NCBI RefSeq assembly: GCF_000003195.3
Contig: NC_012879.2
Location: 23,611,367-23,675,366 of the forward strand
Source of the DNA: Sorghum bicolor
Lineage: Eukaryota; Streptophyta; Magnoliopsida; Poales; Poaceae
Length of the DNA: 64,000 nucleotides
Direction of reading: 5' to 3'
The position numbers were made by a program, and so were the translations under genes. Each line of letters begins with the position of its first letter. The first letter of the stretch is position 1. Shown here one piece after another: positions 35,119 to 47,293 of the stretch. Below the pieces are notes generated by a model that saw only the letters and a program-made list of their open reading frames with translations, was not told the DNA's origin and ran no database searches.

Positions 35119-37543
35119 TGAAGGGTCGAGATGGCGGACTAGAGGGGGGGTGAATAGTCCTTTATAAAATTTACTACGCCGGCTAACCGAAACAAATGCG
35201 GAATTAAAACTATCGGTCTAGCCAAGACTACACCCCTCTATCTAAGTTCTCTAGCACCTTGAAAAGATCCTAAACAAGCAAGCAAGGTGCCACCTTAGCA
35301 AGAGCTCACCTAAACAATTCTAGGAGCAAGGTCACACAAACCTATGCAACTAGTACTTTACAAACCGAGGGAGCTCCTACACAAACTAGTGAGGCAAAGC
35401 GCACAAAGCCTAAGCTCACTAGCAAGCTCAATAACAAGGCAACTAATGCCAAATTAGAGAGCGCAACTTACTTAGCTACACAAACTAAGCAATGTGACTA
35501 ACAAGGTTACACAAACCAAATTAGTCACGCAAGGGGAACTACTTCTAGCCACCCAAGCAAGAAGGTAACTAGCAAGCTACACAAGCTAACTAATTACAAG
35601 AGCAACTACACAAGCACAAATATATGAATGTAAATACAAGCTTGTGTTAGGGACTTGCAAACCAACGGGAAGAACAAAGTTGACATGATGATTTTCTCCC
35701 GAGGTTCACTTGGTTGCCACCAAGCTACGTCCCCGTTGAGACAAGCTCCAAGGTTGCCGCCGGTCCTCTTGCTAGTGGTGACCCGCAAGTCACACTCTCC
35801 CACGTGGAGTGCTTACCACAAGCTCTAGCACTTGACCCGGCCGGACCACTTGTCGCTCTTCACGTCTCGCTCAACTAGAGTTGCTCTTCGCGATCCCCGC
35901 GGGGTGAGCACCGTACCCCTCACAATCTCTTCTCCGGAGCACCGCACAATCTCCTTGCGTGCTTCAACGGAGTCACAAGCCACCAAGCCGTCTAGGAGGT
36001 GGCAACCTCCAAGAGTAACAAGCACCACCGGCTTGCAACACGAACACCTAGTGCCACTCGATGCAATCTCTCAATGCAATGCACTAGAATCACTCACTCG
36101 CTATTGATTCGCACTCTTGCAAGCACAAGTGAGTTAGAGGCTTTCCTAGCACTCCCCAAGCATGGACACTAAGTCCCAAGGGTGCTCAGCGCCAGCCAAG
36201 GCCGGCCACCACTTCTATTTATAGCCCTAAGGGCTAAACTAGCCGTTGCCCCTTCACTGGGCAAAAGTCGTGAGCACCGGACGCTCACAGGAAGCCACCG
36301 GACGCTCCACACCTAGCGTCCGGTGCTCAGCTGACCGCCACGTGTCACTAGCCGTTTGAAGTCGACCGTTGCCGCCAACGGCTACCACGCGCTCGCGCCA
36401 GACACAGCACCACCGGACGCTCAACTAGTCCACACCGGACGCGTCCGGTGCACACCGGACTCATGCGCAGAGAGGGTGTCAAACTCGCGACCTCACCGGA
36501 CGCTGGGCACCGGACGGTCCGGTGCTCACCGGACTCGTGCGCAGAGAGGGTTGCAAAACGCCTTCACACCGGACGCTGAGCACCGGACTCACTCCGGTGC
36601 GTCCGGTGCACACCTGCGCCACAGACACCACACCGGACGCTCTAGACCAGCGTCCGGTGCTGCCAGCACCAGCGTCCGGTGAGTGTTTCTCAGCGAGAAA
36701 CACTCCCGCGACTTCTCCAAACTTCCCACCGGCGCAATAGAAAATATGCACTTAATTTTCTCAAAAGCGCCGAATCCCGCCTCGCAAGCTCGGCGGGAGG
36801 GAGAGAGGAACCCACACGCCTCTCAACCCTAGGAACTCCACCTCCTTTGAAAAGTGTGCCAACACCACCCAGTGTACACCACCATGTGCATGTGTGTTAG
36901 CATTTTCACAAACATTTTCCCAAAGGAGTTAGCCTCTCAAACTTGCCACGCCACTCGATCATAACACGTATGCAAAGTTAGATCGCTCAAGTGGCACTAG
37001 ATGACCGATATGCAAACAAGTTTGCCCCTCTTGATAGTACGGCCATCTATCCTAAATCCGGTCATAAACTTCTCTACACACCTATGACCGGTGAAATAGA
37101 AAAGCCCTAGGTTATACCTTTGCCTGGCGCTTTCCATTCCATCTCCTCCAATGTTGATGCAACACATGCACCAACCAATCACCAAATGATATGATCCACT
37201 TCATATCATCACGTGACCGTATTGGTTCATCGATCTTGACCTCACTTGCTCTTCACCGTTGCCTCGGTCCATCGGCGCCAAGTCTTGCTCAAGCTTCACC
37301 GTCACACGCGGTCCCTCGCTTCAAAGCCTCCGACTTGCCCTTCACTCTTGCAACCGGTCCATCAAGCCAAGCCTCATCTTGATCTTCTCCACCTTGGTCA
37401 CATGACTCCATGTCATGTCTCATATGCAATGAGCTCCTCCATCATATCATCACCTGTGGACTAATCTCCTGTGTATCTCACATAAACACTATTAGTCCAC
37501 CTAAGTTGTCACTCAATTACCAAAACCAAACAAGGACCTTTCA
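35119..37543 (+). mobile_element. TGAAAG-type solo LTR, copy 2
   Basis: 2425 bp, starting TGAAGGGTCGAGATGGC and ending AAGGACCTTTCA, with the TSD CCTGC (35114-35118 and 37544-37548), inside gag of B. It shares the GGGGGGTGAATAG start, the closing ATTACCAAAACCAAAC and the CACCGGACGC/GCGTCCGGTG motif cluster (about 36274-36682) with copy 1. A TATA (CTATTTATAGCCC) lies near 36214-36226. It is about 500 bp longer than copy 1, mostly before the TATA box. Confidence 0.82.
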
Positions 37544-37548
37544 CCTGC

Positions 37549-38816
37549 CCACGCCCATGCTTCTGCTCGCGGTAGCCGCCGGCGTCCCGACCAACGTTGC
37601 CACGCCCCGCATCCTTCCTGCGATTATTGAGGGATCGGCTGCGGTGGCGCTCGCTGAGTTCTGGTGAAGTCCGGCTACGATGAGTCTGGTCGGAAGAGGC
37701 CTCTGTGTAGGAGACAGCTTGGACCCTTTTGAGTAAGGTGGCTGTTTGTCCCATCATAGCGATCAGGTGTGCGCGTACGCTGGATCGGACGCCCTGGCTC
37801 TCAGGAGTATCAGGGAGTCGGTCCAGGTTCGCCATAGCAATAGCCACGTTAGCACTTGGCGTTTTGTAGACTTGCTGATCTCCGACCATGTCGAAAGCAT
37901 CACTGAGGTTATGCGACGCAAATTGCCGTTCCTCATCCGCATGCTGTCGGGCGCGGTCGGCATTGCGCTGTTCGTGGAGCTGCTTTTGTTCGTCTGTTTC
38001 TCCGTCGACGACCGGTTCGTCGTTGCTGACATTGAAGATAAGATCTCCCCGCCGGGGTGGAAAGACTGGAAAGCGAGAAAAACCCAGGGGATACGGTGGT
38101 AAATCTAGGTCGTAATCTTCGTCCTCAGAGTTTATAACCTCGGTAGGGACGGACCCTGTGCTGGAGTTTGTGCTGGAAGCCTGATCGTTCGGCAGTACTT
38201 GGATTGACACCATGTTGACATAATGGCGAGCTGGTCGACTATTCTGTCTCGGCGACCAACCCGCCCTGTTGAAGAGGGATTGGATGTGCCGTGAGTAGTG
38301 AACGGCCGAGTTGTTTAGCCCATAGGGAGGACACTGGTCTGGGTGTGCCTTGAGTTCGACAGACTGCCCCGTGGGGGTGGAAGTTATTGTTAGAGACATC
38401 CCCAGTCGTTCGTGTGTGACGACACGAGTTGGCTGGCAGGAGTCGAAAGAGTCCGTCGGCGTGACTTGATCAGATTGGCGCGAGATCCCATCTACTAGTC
38501 GGGAAGCTTCGAGGAGCCTGAGATCGACGCGATCAAGGGCTCGGAAAAGATCCGAGTCATCGACCTTCTTTCCCCTGTAACAAGGGAGCGGTGGTCGAGT
38601 GCTCGGTGTCAGCGTGATCGGAGTCGATGCCGCTGTCGTCCCAGATCGGATCTGGGTCTCTTCCAAAGTCGTGGTCGTGAGGCCGCCGCCATGAGTCGTC
38701 CACGTGATCTGGCCGACGGTGAACGTGAGGCCTTCAGGCACGGCCGCGGAAGCTGGAACGATGACCATATTGTTCGCCGAAAGAGCTGTACACACACCCC
38801 CTACCTGGCGCACCAC
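37549..38816 (-). pseudogene. gag: gag of element B, N-terminal part
   Basis: Open from the LTR edge. The first in-frame ATG is at 38765. The product is rich in Ser, Thr, Asp and Arg, with SEDEDYDLDLPPYPLGFSRF and a long Glu/Gln/Arg helix-like stretch (about 37960-38010). It resembles the variable N-terminal part of Tat-lineage Gag and has no recognised domain. It is intact up to the solo-LTR insertion at 37543. Confidence 0.75.
38795..38814 (-). promoter_or_regulatory. Primer-binding site of element B
   Basis: Read on the minus strand just inside the LTR, TGGTGCGCCAGGTAGGGGGT matches the TGGCGCGCCAGGTAGGGG type seen in many Tat-lineage elements, with a one-base change. Confidence 0.8.
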
Positions 38817-39276
38817 TGTCGATGAAAGCTGGTCGGCAGTCTACCTTGGGGTATACCCACGGTAGTAGTTTATCGGTAGACGGTGCGCAAGCTACGAACT
38901 TGATGGTGACGCAAGACACGGACAAGCTTTTTATCCAGGTTCGGCCGCCGTGTGGGCCTAATACCTACGTCCTGCGTCTGGTTGTGTTGATTTGTGTTGA
39001 GATAATAATGTGTCCTAGGGGGGTCCCTTGCCTCTCCTTATATAGTCCAGAGGGCAGGGTTACAGATCTGGAAACTAATCCTAGTCAGTTACAATTGCCA
39101 TAGATAGCACAATATCAATTCCTATTCTAACCGACCAGAATCCGACTTGATCTCCATGTCTTGTTTCCTTGCGCGAAACTCTGAGCAGTTGGATCAAACC
39201 TCGAACTGTCCTCGTGATGGGCCAAGCCTCCTGGCCTAAGAATAGCCGTAAGGGTATAGGGGTTTATACCCCCACA
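38817..39276 (-). repeat. 5' LTR of element B
   Basis: 460 bp, TGTCGATGAAAG to ACCCCCACA on the plus strand. It differs from 24084-24542 by 15 substitutions and one extra G. It is followed by the TSD GTGTG at 39277-39281. Confidence 0.95.
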
Positions 39277-39416
39277 GTGTGCGTTGGTGCTTCCTGAGTG
39301 GGGTCAGCTTCGAGCCAGACTGACTCGTGTTGACGAGCAAACCTCTCAGAGGTTGTCCTCTGAGGTGCCCTCTCAGAAGTTTCTCCCTAAACTCCTCTCC
39401 TATAGATCGGTCATGC

Positions 39417-40425
39417 CTAAAACTCAATGTGCAAAGTCTGGACAGAATACAATGCCATCTCTAGGTTAGGTAACTGGAGCTTGGCGTCCCCATATGTCAT
39501 ATATAAATCCCCTTTTATTTTCTTTACTAAGTGCACATGATTCAAATACTCATATCTATAAATTTTTCTATGTGTATCAATGAAATCCAAAGAGGCACCA
39601 TCAATTAATTTGAGCTTAAAGGCCAAGCGAGTAACAAAGGAACAGATAGCCACATCTCCTACTTTATAGTTAGGAATGCTTAACCAGTGATCTACTAAGG
39701 CATGTACAGGTGACACTCTTATTTTCTTTACTGCTGCATAAATCAATTGTTAATCTATGGCTCTAATCTTACTAGCATCATCCTGGGGGAAGAAAGCTGT
39801 ACCTAACCACTTATGTAAGAACCTAAGTGTAGGGTGCTCTATATCCCGAGTACGATTGCCATGAAAGAAAGGCTCTTTAGAAATATCAATCCAAAATTTA
39901 TGTGTGTCAAAATCTTTGAAGGCTTCTTTTAAGTCTAAGCGTGCATTTGTAGGAAAGCGTAAAAGGTCACTGATTTCTCCATGTTAGACAAAAGTCTTGG
40001 GTGAACAGTCTAAAACAAACTCCTGTCTTAGTGAGTTGAAGGGTGCAGAGAAATTCTATAGTCAAAAGTTTGGACCCTAACTCGGTAATAGTTGCAAAAG
40101 AAGTCCAACCAACAAACTGAAAAATAGTATCAATTTCAGTAGCCACACCTGTTTCGTAGAGGAATACCTCATCTAGGACTGGCGTGTGTACAAAGTTCCT
40201 GTTCTTTAGCTTGTTGTAGATGCTCTTTTCTCTTGAATCTCTCAGGGCCAGGTAGGTTACCATGAGCAGAACCCTCTATGGTGCAGCGGAAGAGGATGCT
40301 GGTTGAGGGATAGCGGCAGGATGGGTGCTCATGTCAGAGCCGGCCCTCGATGAAGCATACCGGGATGAACTTCTTGTTGTCCTTCCCATGACCTTGTTGA
40401 CGATTCCCTTTGCCCAGCTCTTCAT
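39417..40425 (-). pseudogene. ATHILA ORF-1-like frame of element D
   Basis: Starts at ATG 40425 with a basic MKSWAKGIVNKVMG stretch. It has a TAG at 40276-40278 and another break at about 39965, then continues to 39417. The motifs IDTIFQFVGWTSFATITELG and LLTIEFLCTL resemble the ATHILA ORF-1 family, whose function is unproven. In full Athila elements this frame follows the polymerase; here it follows the protease directly. The 135 bases from 39282 to 39416 continue D without a clear frame. Confidence 0.65.
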
Positions 40426-41295
40426 CTTATAACAAATGCTCACACACAAACAACACTAGTGCAAGGGATTAGTGATTAGTCGTCCAGAGGTTAGTCGTTC
40501 TTTCGAGATTGATTCTAGTTGCTAGTTTGAATTTTGACAGAACCTCCCCTTGATTTTAAAATTCTTAAACTTAGTTGGATAGCACTTCCACTAATAAAGT
40601 CTTGCAGCACTACCACTCTCAACACTAGCTCTTGAACTATTGCTCACTCTCCTTAGTTCCCACTCTCTTCTCTACTCTTTCTATTCTCTCCTTCTCTCCC
40701 AACTCTCTCTGAACAATTGGAGGCCCTGAGCAAGGTGGTTATCTATGAAATCTGGTTGTGTGTGGTGTATGGAAGTGAAGGGAGGAAGGGTTTTTATAGG
40801 GGAAGAGGTGGTCGGGCGAGCGCCTAAAGGAGGTCTGGTGACCGCCCATGTGTTGGCCCCTCTCCGACTCAAATTTTGTGGCTGTCATCTTTGCTTCATT
40901 GCTAAGCAAAGGAAAAGAGTGGTTGGTGGGTTTGGCCGGTGGAAAAGATGAGTGGAGGTGAGTGGATGAAATAATGTGATGTGATGTATTTTAGGTGGAG
41001 ACTATGACATGTGGGACCCATGTTGGTGGGTCCACCATATATGAAATATAATATATCTAAATATAATGCAGTAATTTAAAAAATTAAGAATAAACTAAGA
41101 ATGAAGTTGAAATATTTTTTATGCCACCACAATAAATACTTTTAATGGGTTGTTACACACTGGAAAAATTATTTATACAGGGCGTATAATTTTATAATGT
41201 AATGTTGTAAAGTAAATATGCTTAAGAAAAATTATATGAACTGAAAAATTAAATGTGGGTAAATACCAAGTTACCTTCTAGCGAGGGTTCGAAGT
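40426..41295 (-). other. Spacer of element D with an internal promoter-like TATA box
   Basis: No protein frame. On the minus strand CCCCTATAAAAACCC at about 40789-40803 resembles the TATA boxes of related LTRs and stands about 370 bp before the ATG of the ATHILA-type frame. A GC-rich stretch beside it (GGTCGGGCGAGCGCC) also resembles LTR sequence. At 41120-41140 a GCCACCACA motif matches the one in the non-coding part of element E (about 6270). Confidence 0.5.
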
Positions 41296-42511
41296 TTAGA
41301 GTCCTCTGAAGTGGACCTTCCAAATAATATATTCTGTTGATGATCCCAAAGTGGGTGACTCTGGTGATTCTTCAGTCTTGTCTTGATCTACCATCTTTGT
41401 AGAAGAGTTGAGTTCTTGTTTTGGCTTGAATGTGAACTGCTCTTTTGTTGACGGTGAATTTGATAGATCCTTTTCCGACATCAATGTGTGCATTTCCTGA
41501 GAATGAGTGACACTTTTGAGTCTGGATGCATGTCTAGGCCCATGAAGTCCACTAGCACGAAGAATTTTCTTATCTTGACTAAAATATTTTTGGTGATGCC
41601 CAATGGATATCGAACTGATTGATCGGCCAGCTGAAGACACATTGATGTTGGCTCAAGTGCAGTGTGATTGAGTTTGTAGTAGACAGCAGCGGGCATCACA
41701 CTGACACTTGCTCCAAGGTCATAGAGTACATTGTTGAAATGTTGATCTCCAGTTGTTACCTCCACGAACTTACCAAACTGCTCATCTATTTGTTGTGGTC
41801 TTCTATTCCGACGAGGAAACGGTATATAGTTGGTGTCTGGAAAATATCATCTCATCTTGTGGTCTTGGACTGTTTCTAGCAGTATGTTGTTGTCTTTTTC
41901 CACTATTGTTTGTAGTGTTGATGGTATTGCCACTGATCTTTTGTTACCTTTAGGGAGGATCTTTGGTAAAACTTCCTCTCCTTGTAGTGATATTCTTTAC
42001 CTGCTTAGGGTTAGTGGCAACAGGCAACACAACAACCAATTGTGCTATCTTTGCCTCTATCTTTTTATTATATTTAAGTTGGTCATTAATGGTAGATGAG
42101 AAACTATCCATTTTAATACTTATATCTTCCAAGGTATTGTCATTAATAGAAAGCCTAGATTTAATATCTAGATTTATTTTAGATTGTTGCATAACTAACT
42201 CTCTTAAAGAAGGTTGCTTTGTAAAATTACCTTAATTTATACCTTCACCATTTTGATGTTGTCTCTAATTTGGTTGCTGTGGAACTTTCCTGACGGTGGG
42301 GCTTGAATCTTGCTTATACATTGCTTCAATTGCCATCTGGTCTTTCTTATACTTGGCCCTCTAGTCTAGCCAGTGGAGCAAATCATCCATTTTGGTAGAC
42401 AGTGCATTTACTTCTTCAATTGCTTCTTCACCTTTATCTTGAGGCCAACTTTGATTATCTGATATCTTCTCCATAAGTTCTTTAGTTTTCCCAAGAGTTA
42501 GTGATAAGAAC
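41296..42511 (-). pseudogene. gag C-terminal part and protease of element D
   Basis: Gag fragments (MEKISDNQSWPQDK, then LVMQQSKINLDIKSRL and MDSFSSTINDQLKYNKKIEA) match the arrangement in element E. The protease has NVLYDLGASVSVMPAAVYYK with TSMCLQLADQSVRYPLGI (about 41560-41750). DLG replaces the catalytic DTG/DSG. Several stops interrupt the region, and the linker between FGKFVEV and the protease is shorter than in the family, so a deletion is likely. The frame joins 48876 beyond the solo LTR. Confidence 0.78.
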
Positions 42512-43244
42512 GATCCTATAACACTCCAAAATTTGAATTTCAAATTTTAGTTTAAATTTGAATTAATTTTGGCATAGTTCGAATTTTTGGGCAATTATTA
42601 AATAATTTACAAAATAAATAAAATAAAATATAAGGTAGAAACATGTTTAGAAATGCATTCATGCTGCTGCATCTATTTTGTTTGAATTTATTTAATGCTT
42701 GTTTGAGCTTGGTTTAATCTTGAGTCAAGAAAGAAAATAGAAAGGTAGTTTTTTTAAAAAAAAGCTCCTTCCACTCTCTCTCCTGGGCCACCCCCCTCCT
42801 CGGCCCAGCTGCCCCCGCACCTCCCCCTCTCTCTCGCGCAGCCCGCGTGGGCCAGCAGGTCGTGGTAACAGCCCAGCAGCGCCCTGCCCCCGCTCCCTTT
42901 GCCTACGCCCGCTGACATGTGGGCCCCACAGGTGGGACCCACCGCCGTCTTCAACCTCCGGTCGAGTTAGACTCGGGGCGCAACCGCCGCTCCAGTTTCC
43001 GCACGTGGCGCCCCTATCCGAGCCGCACGCGCCCCAAGGTTCATCGCCGCCTATTTAAGGTCACCCTGTTCGTGGTTTGGATTTTCCAGCTTTGATTGGG
43101 TTTGCAACCCAACCCACTTTTTAGCAAACGGACTGTGCTGGTCTGGTTAACATGATCACAGAACGGTTTTGACATCGTAGCCGGATTGGCTTGGCTTGGT
43201 TTGGTCGACGGGTTTGCACGGGTTTACATAGACACACAAATGCA

Positions 43245-45813
43245 TGAAGAGTGCAGATTCTCCAAGATGCTCTCACATAGGCTCAAAGTAATTCTGCCAG
43301 AAATTATTAGTGATCATCAGAGTGCATTTGTGCCGGGAAGATTGATCACTGACAATATACTGTTGGCTTATGAATGCATACATACAATGAAAAACAATAA
43401 GGGGAAGAAGGGTTTGTGTCGAATCAAGCTAGATATGCATAAGGCTTATGATAGAGTGGAATGGTGCTTTTTAGAAAAGATTATGGATAAATTGGGGTTT
43501 GACCAACGATGGATTAAATTGATAATGGCATGTGTTAGCTCAGTCAGGTACAGGGTTCGTTTTAATAACACTGAGACTGAAATTATCAATCCCACTAGAG
43601 GATTGAGGCAAGGAGATCCATTATCCCCATATTTATTTCTGATGGTAGCTGAGGGATTATCATGCATGATCAGGAAAGCCGAGGAGAGGGGAGACTTGGA
43701 AGGAATAAAAGTATGCAGACAAGCTCCTACAGTTTCTCATCTCCTTTTTGCGGATGATTCATTAATTTTATTGAAAGCGGATAAGGAAAATGTTGAATGT
43801 TTGGCGAGTATTTTGAGTACAAACTGTGCAAATTCAGGGCAAAAGATAAGTGAAGCAAAGTCCAGTATTTATTTCTCAAAAAATACAGAGGTTGAAGTAA
43901 AATCAGAAGTCTGCCAAATGCTGAATATTATGACAGAATCTTTAACTGATAAATACTTGGGTCTTCCAGCTTTGGTAGGAACAGATCGAAGTGATTGTTT
44001 TCGCCATTTGATTGATAGGGTGGTGAACCGAATAAGTGGATGGAGGGAGAAGACACTAAGTTTGGGAGGGAAGGAAACTCTTATAAAGTCTATTGCTCAG
44101 GCCGTTATGCGATGATGGTATTTCGTATTCCAAAAAACATTTGCAAGGGAATCACAAGTGCCATCTCACAGTACTGGTGGGGGGATGAGGAAGACCATAA
44201 GAGAATACACTGGCAAGAGTGGTGGAAGATGTGCCTACCCAAAGCTATGGGTGGGATGGGGTCAGTCCTTTAATTTGGCTATGCTCGCAAAACAGGTCTG
44301 GAGACTTCTTAGTGACCCAGACTCTCTTTGTGCTAGAGTTTTGAGGGCTCGGTATTACCCTGATGGAAGATTGTTAAATGCAAGATTAAAGAGTGGGAGT
44401 TCATACACTTGGCAAAGTATCCTAGCTAGAAGGGATTGTTTTAAACATGGATATATTTGGAGGGTTGGCGATGGAACACAGATTAAAATCTGGGAAGACT
44501 CTTGGATACCGACAAGTCACAATTTGAAAATCCAAACGACCAGAGGAAATAATATAGTGTCGACGGTTGATGAACTAATCAATCCAATTACCTTAACATG
44601 GGATGTGGACCTACTAAAAGCTATCTTCTGGCCGATAGACATTTTTCGGATTCTGCAGATACCGATTACCTCTGGTAGGGAGGATGTAGTAGCTTGGCAC
44701 TATAACAGGAATGGTCTGTTCTCAGTTCGATCAGCCTATCATTGCCAATGGAAAAGCAAATTTGGGCCGAGATGTAACCAAGAACAAGCCGAAACTGTGA
44801 CAAGAGCAAATCTGTGGAAGAATCTATGGAAGCTGAATCTACCGGGGAAGGTTAAGATATTTGGATGGAGGGCACTGAAGGGGCTATTGCCATGCAAAGC
44901 GATTCTTGCTAACAGGCATGTTGGACAAGGAGGATGCCCGGTCTTTCACAATGCAGCTGAAGACATCAAGCACATGATTTTCACATGCAACCGAGTCAAA
45001 CAAATTTGGGCTTCACTGGATGTATGGGACAGGATCCAACAACTTCTGGAAACTGATCGATCGGGCTCGGTGATCCTGGATGAGATTGTTAGAAGGAGTG
45101 AGCAGATTCAAGTGCTTGAGGTTGGCTTTGCGGAATTAATCCTTACAGCCGACTGGTATATCTGGTGGGAAAGAAGACAAATTGCGCATGGAGAAACTGT
45201 CCAACACCCATCAAGGTCAGCCATGTCAATCTTGGCGCTAACGAAGAATTATAAAGAAGCTGGAAAAAAGGGATCGAAAATGAAACAAGGATGGAAGAAA
45301 CCTCCGGAAGGAAAGGTGATGGTTAACGTCGATGTTGCCTTCAATGAAGAGAATGGTTGTGGCAGTGTAGGTGCTATCATTAGAGACTGCTCGGGTGGGG
45401 CACTAGCAGCTGCTCACAGTTTTGTACCTCATCTAATAGATGCGCCGATGGCAGAGGCATATGCTCTAAAAGAAGGTTTGATGCTGGCACAATATATTGG
45501 GTGTAATCGATTGATCGTGCAATCAGATTGTATGGAGGTGGTACAAACGATGGAGAATGGAGGCTTCTCAGCAACTTCGGCAGCTACATTGTATGATGAA
45601 AGTAAGATTATTTGGAATGGATTTCAAGATATAAGCATTGAGCATTGCAGTAGGGAGGTGAACCAGGTAGCTCATAATTTAGCAAAAAGAGCAATGCAAC
45701 TAAAGCAGACTTGTACCTGGGTCGATGAACCTCCTAGCTTTATTCTACAATTTTTGGCAAATGATGTAATGTTACTGAATGAATAAAGCATGCGAGTTGA
45801 TTTCAAAAAAAAA
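43245..45813 (+). mobile_element. 5'-truncated L1-type LINE
   Basis: A non-LTR element fragment with no endonuclease domain. It begins within the reverse transcriptase at SKMLSHRLKVILPEIISDHQ and continues LCRIKLDMHKAYDRVEW and LLFADDSLILLKAD (catalytic FADD at about 43749-43760). After frameshifts near 44100 and 44265 come a zf-RVT region (LWKNLWKLNLPGKVKIFGWR, CPVFHNAAEDIKHMIFTC) and an RNase H (VNVDVAFNEENGCGS, VQSDCMEVV). The frame ends at 45784 and an A9 tail is at 45805-45813. The 5' edge is approximate. Flanking AAATGCA repeats (43238-43244 and 45811-45817) are only a weak TSD. Confidence 0.85.
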
Positions 45814-46361
45814 TGCAGTGCTCTAGCAGAGAATCTTTCCTCCAACTCAAGGGCCTGAGCGAAGATGGTGTGCTTATCACCACCGCTGCTGTAGACGACC
45901 TCGCGTCTGCTGGCGCCGCGCTCCACCTCGTGACTGTCGGCGCCGCACACTCAACCTTGCGACTGCCGGTGCTGCGCCCTTTTGCGCCGCGCTTGCCGGT
46001 GCCGTGCCTTCCTGCGCCGTGCTCGAGCTCGCTGGTGCCATGCCCGCTACCGCTGCCACACTCGCTAGTGCTGTGTCCACGTGCACCACGCTCAAACTTG
46101 CACTTGCCACTGTTGTGCCCACCGCTGCTGCAGCGCTCGAGCTCGAGCTCGTGCCCGCCGCGACTGCACCGATATCGCTTTTCTGGGTTTCAATGGTTTG
46201 GCTGGTTTCTAACCATGACTGGGCTAGGAGGCTCTCGAAGCCTGGTTGAGTATACAGGTTCCAGCCCAAACCGTGGTGTAACCGTGACAATGGTTTTAGC
46301 TGGGCTGGTCACGGGTCGGTAGCCGGTTTTATTAAACCGATGTTCAGGGTGAATTTAAGGG

Positions 46362-46940
46362 CTACTGCACCCGCATCCACGCCCCCAACGCAACCCTAGC
46401 CGCCTCCAATCGCGCACGCGAAGCCCTAACTCGAACACGAAGTCGGGAGCTCCGCTGCCGCCGCCTCGCTCCGTAGCCGCTTTCGCCGAGGTAAGTCACG
46501 CCCGAGCTTCGCCTTCTCGCAATGAACGCGTACGTGCCCTTGGCACGCTCTCTCCCTCTCTCTTTCACGCGCCCGACCTCGCCGGAGCGCCGCCGCCGCA
46601 GCCGTCTCATGCCGTCGCGCGACCCGTGCGCCCTGCACTCGCTGCACCGCGCGCATCGCGCCCCCACCTTCGGCTCGCCTCCCCGTGCCCCGGCTCGCCG
46701 TCCCGGCGACCTCCGCCTCCGCGCCAATGGCACGTCGCCGCAGCCGCGCCCCCCAGCGCCGCGCGCCTCCCCTGCTTGGGCGGTCCACCGTGGACCCGGT
46801 CCACCGCCCCGCACCCCTCGGTCCACAGCACCGCCATGGACCGGCCAGCCACGCGCCACCACGTGGCCAAGCTGGCCAGACCCCGCGCCCTCTTGCTCTT
46901 TTTGCAAAAAGGCCCCCGCCTTTATTTGAAACTAACTCGT
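46362..46940. other. GC-rich, exon-like segment of the long solo LTR
   Basis: Over 70% GC by eye, so long frames arise in all phases by chance. A clean donor-like GCCGAG/GTAAGT at 46487-46498 suggests a leader exon ending there. I do not call a protein from the frames. Confidence 0.4.
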
Positions 46941-47293
46941 GGTCGAGCGTAGTTTTATTTTCATTAGATCTATGCCCCTGGTTTTAGCAGTTTAGCCCCT
47001 GTAGCTGTCAGTTTTTGTGAATTTAATCCAAATTGACTTTTTATTTCAGTTTTAATTATTTAAATACAAAAAATAGTTCAGTTAATTCACAGAATTGCCA
47101 CCCAACTTGTTTTAGCCATAACTTTTGCGTTTTAATTCTGATTTAGGTGATTCTGGTTTCTACAGTTTCGTATCGATGAGTAGTATACAGTAGTGCAGTT
47201 GCTTTCTGTTTTTTAATGCTTTGGTGTACTGTTTCTAATTAAGCTTATTTGCTTGCATGTATTGCTCCTTTGTGTGATGATTGTCGCGTTTAG

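Larger units (their letters stand above)
24084..39276 (-). mobile_element. Element B: Tat-lineage Ty3/gypsy retrotransposon with two nested solo LTRs
   Basis: A complete element with LTRs at 24084-24542 and 38817-39276 and the TSD GTGTG (24079-24083 and 39277-39281). Read leftward from 39276 it has LTR, primer site, gag, protease, reverse transcriptase, two RNase H domains and integrase. Then come a plus-strand spliced gene, a tandem repeat and the LTR. Solo LTRs at 26395-27092 and 35119-37543 interrupt the spliced gene and gag. The LTRs differ by 15 substitutions and one single-base gap (3.3%). Frames are broken in several places. Confidence 0.95.

Noticed and set aside
37509..38816. Start of the B gag frame at the LTR edge (38816)
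   Set aside because: The codon there is GTG within the primer site; the first in-frame ATG is at 38765.
43238..45817. AAATGCA at both ends of the LINE as its target-site duplication
   Set aside because: Seven bases partly made of the A-tail is too weak; the true 5' edge is not clear.
46362..46987. Overlapping long frames on both strands (Arg/Ala/Pro-rich)
   Set aside because: GC-rich sequence lacks stop codons in all phases; no frame shows a known motif or codon pattern.
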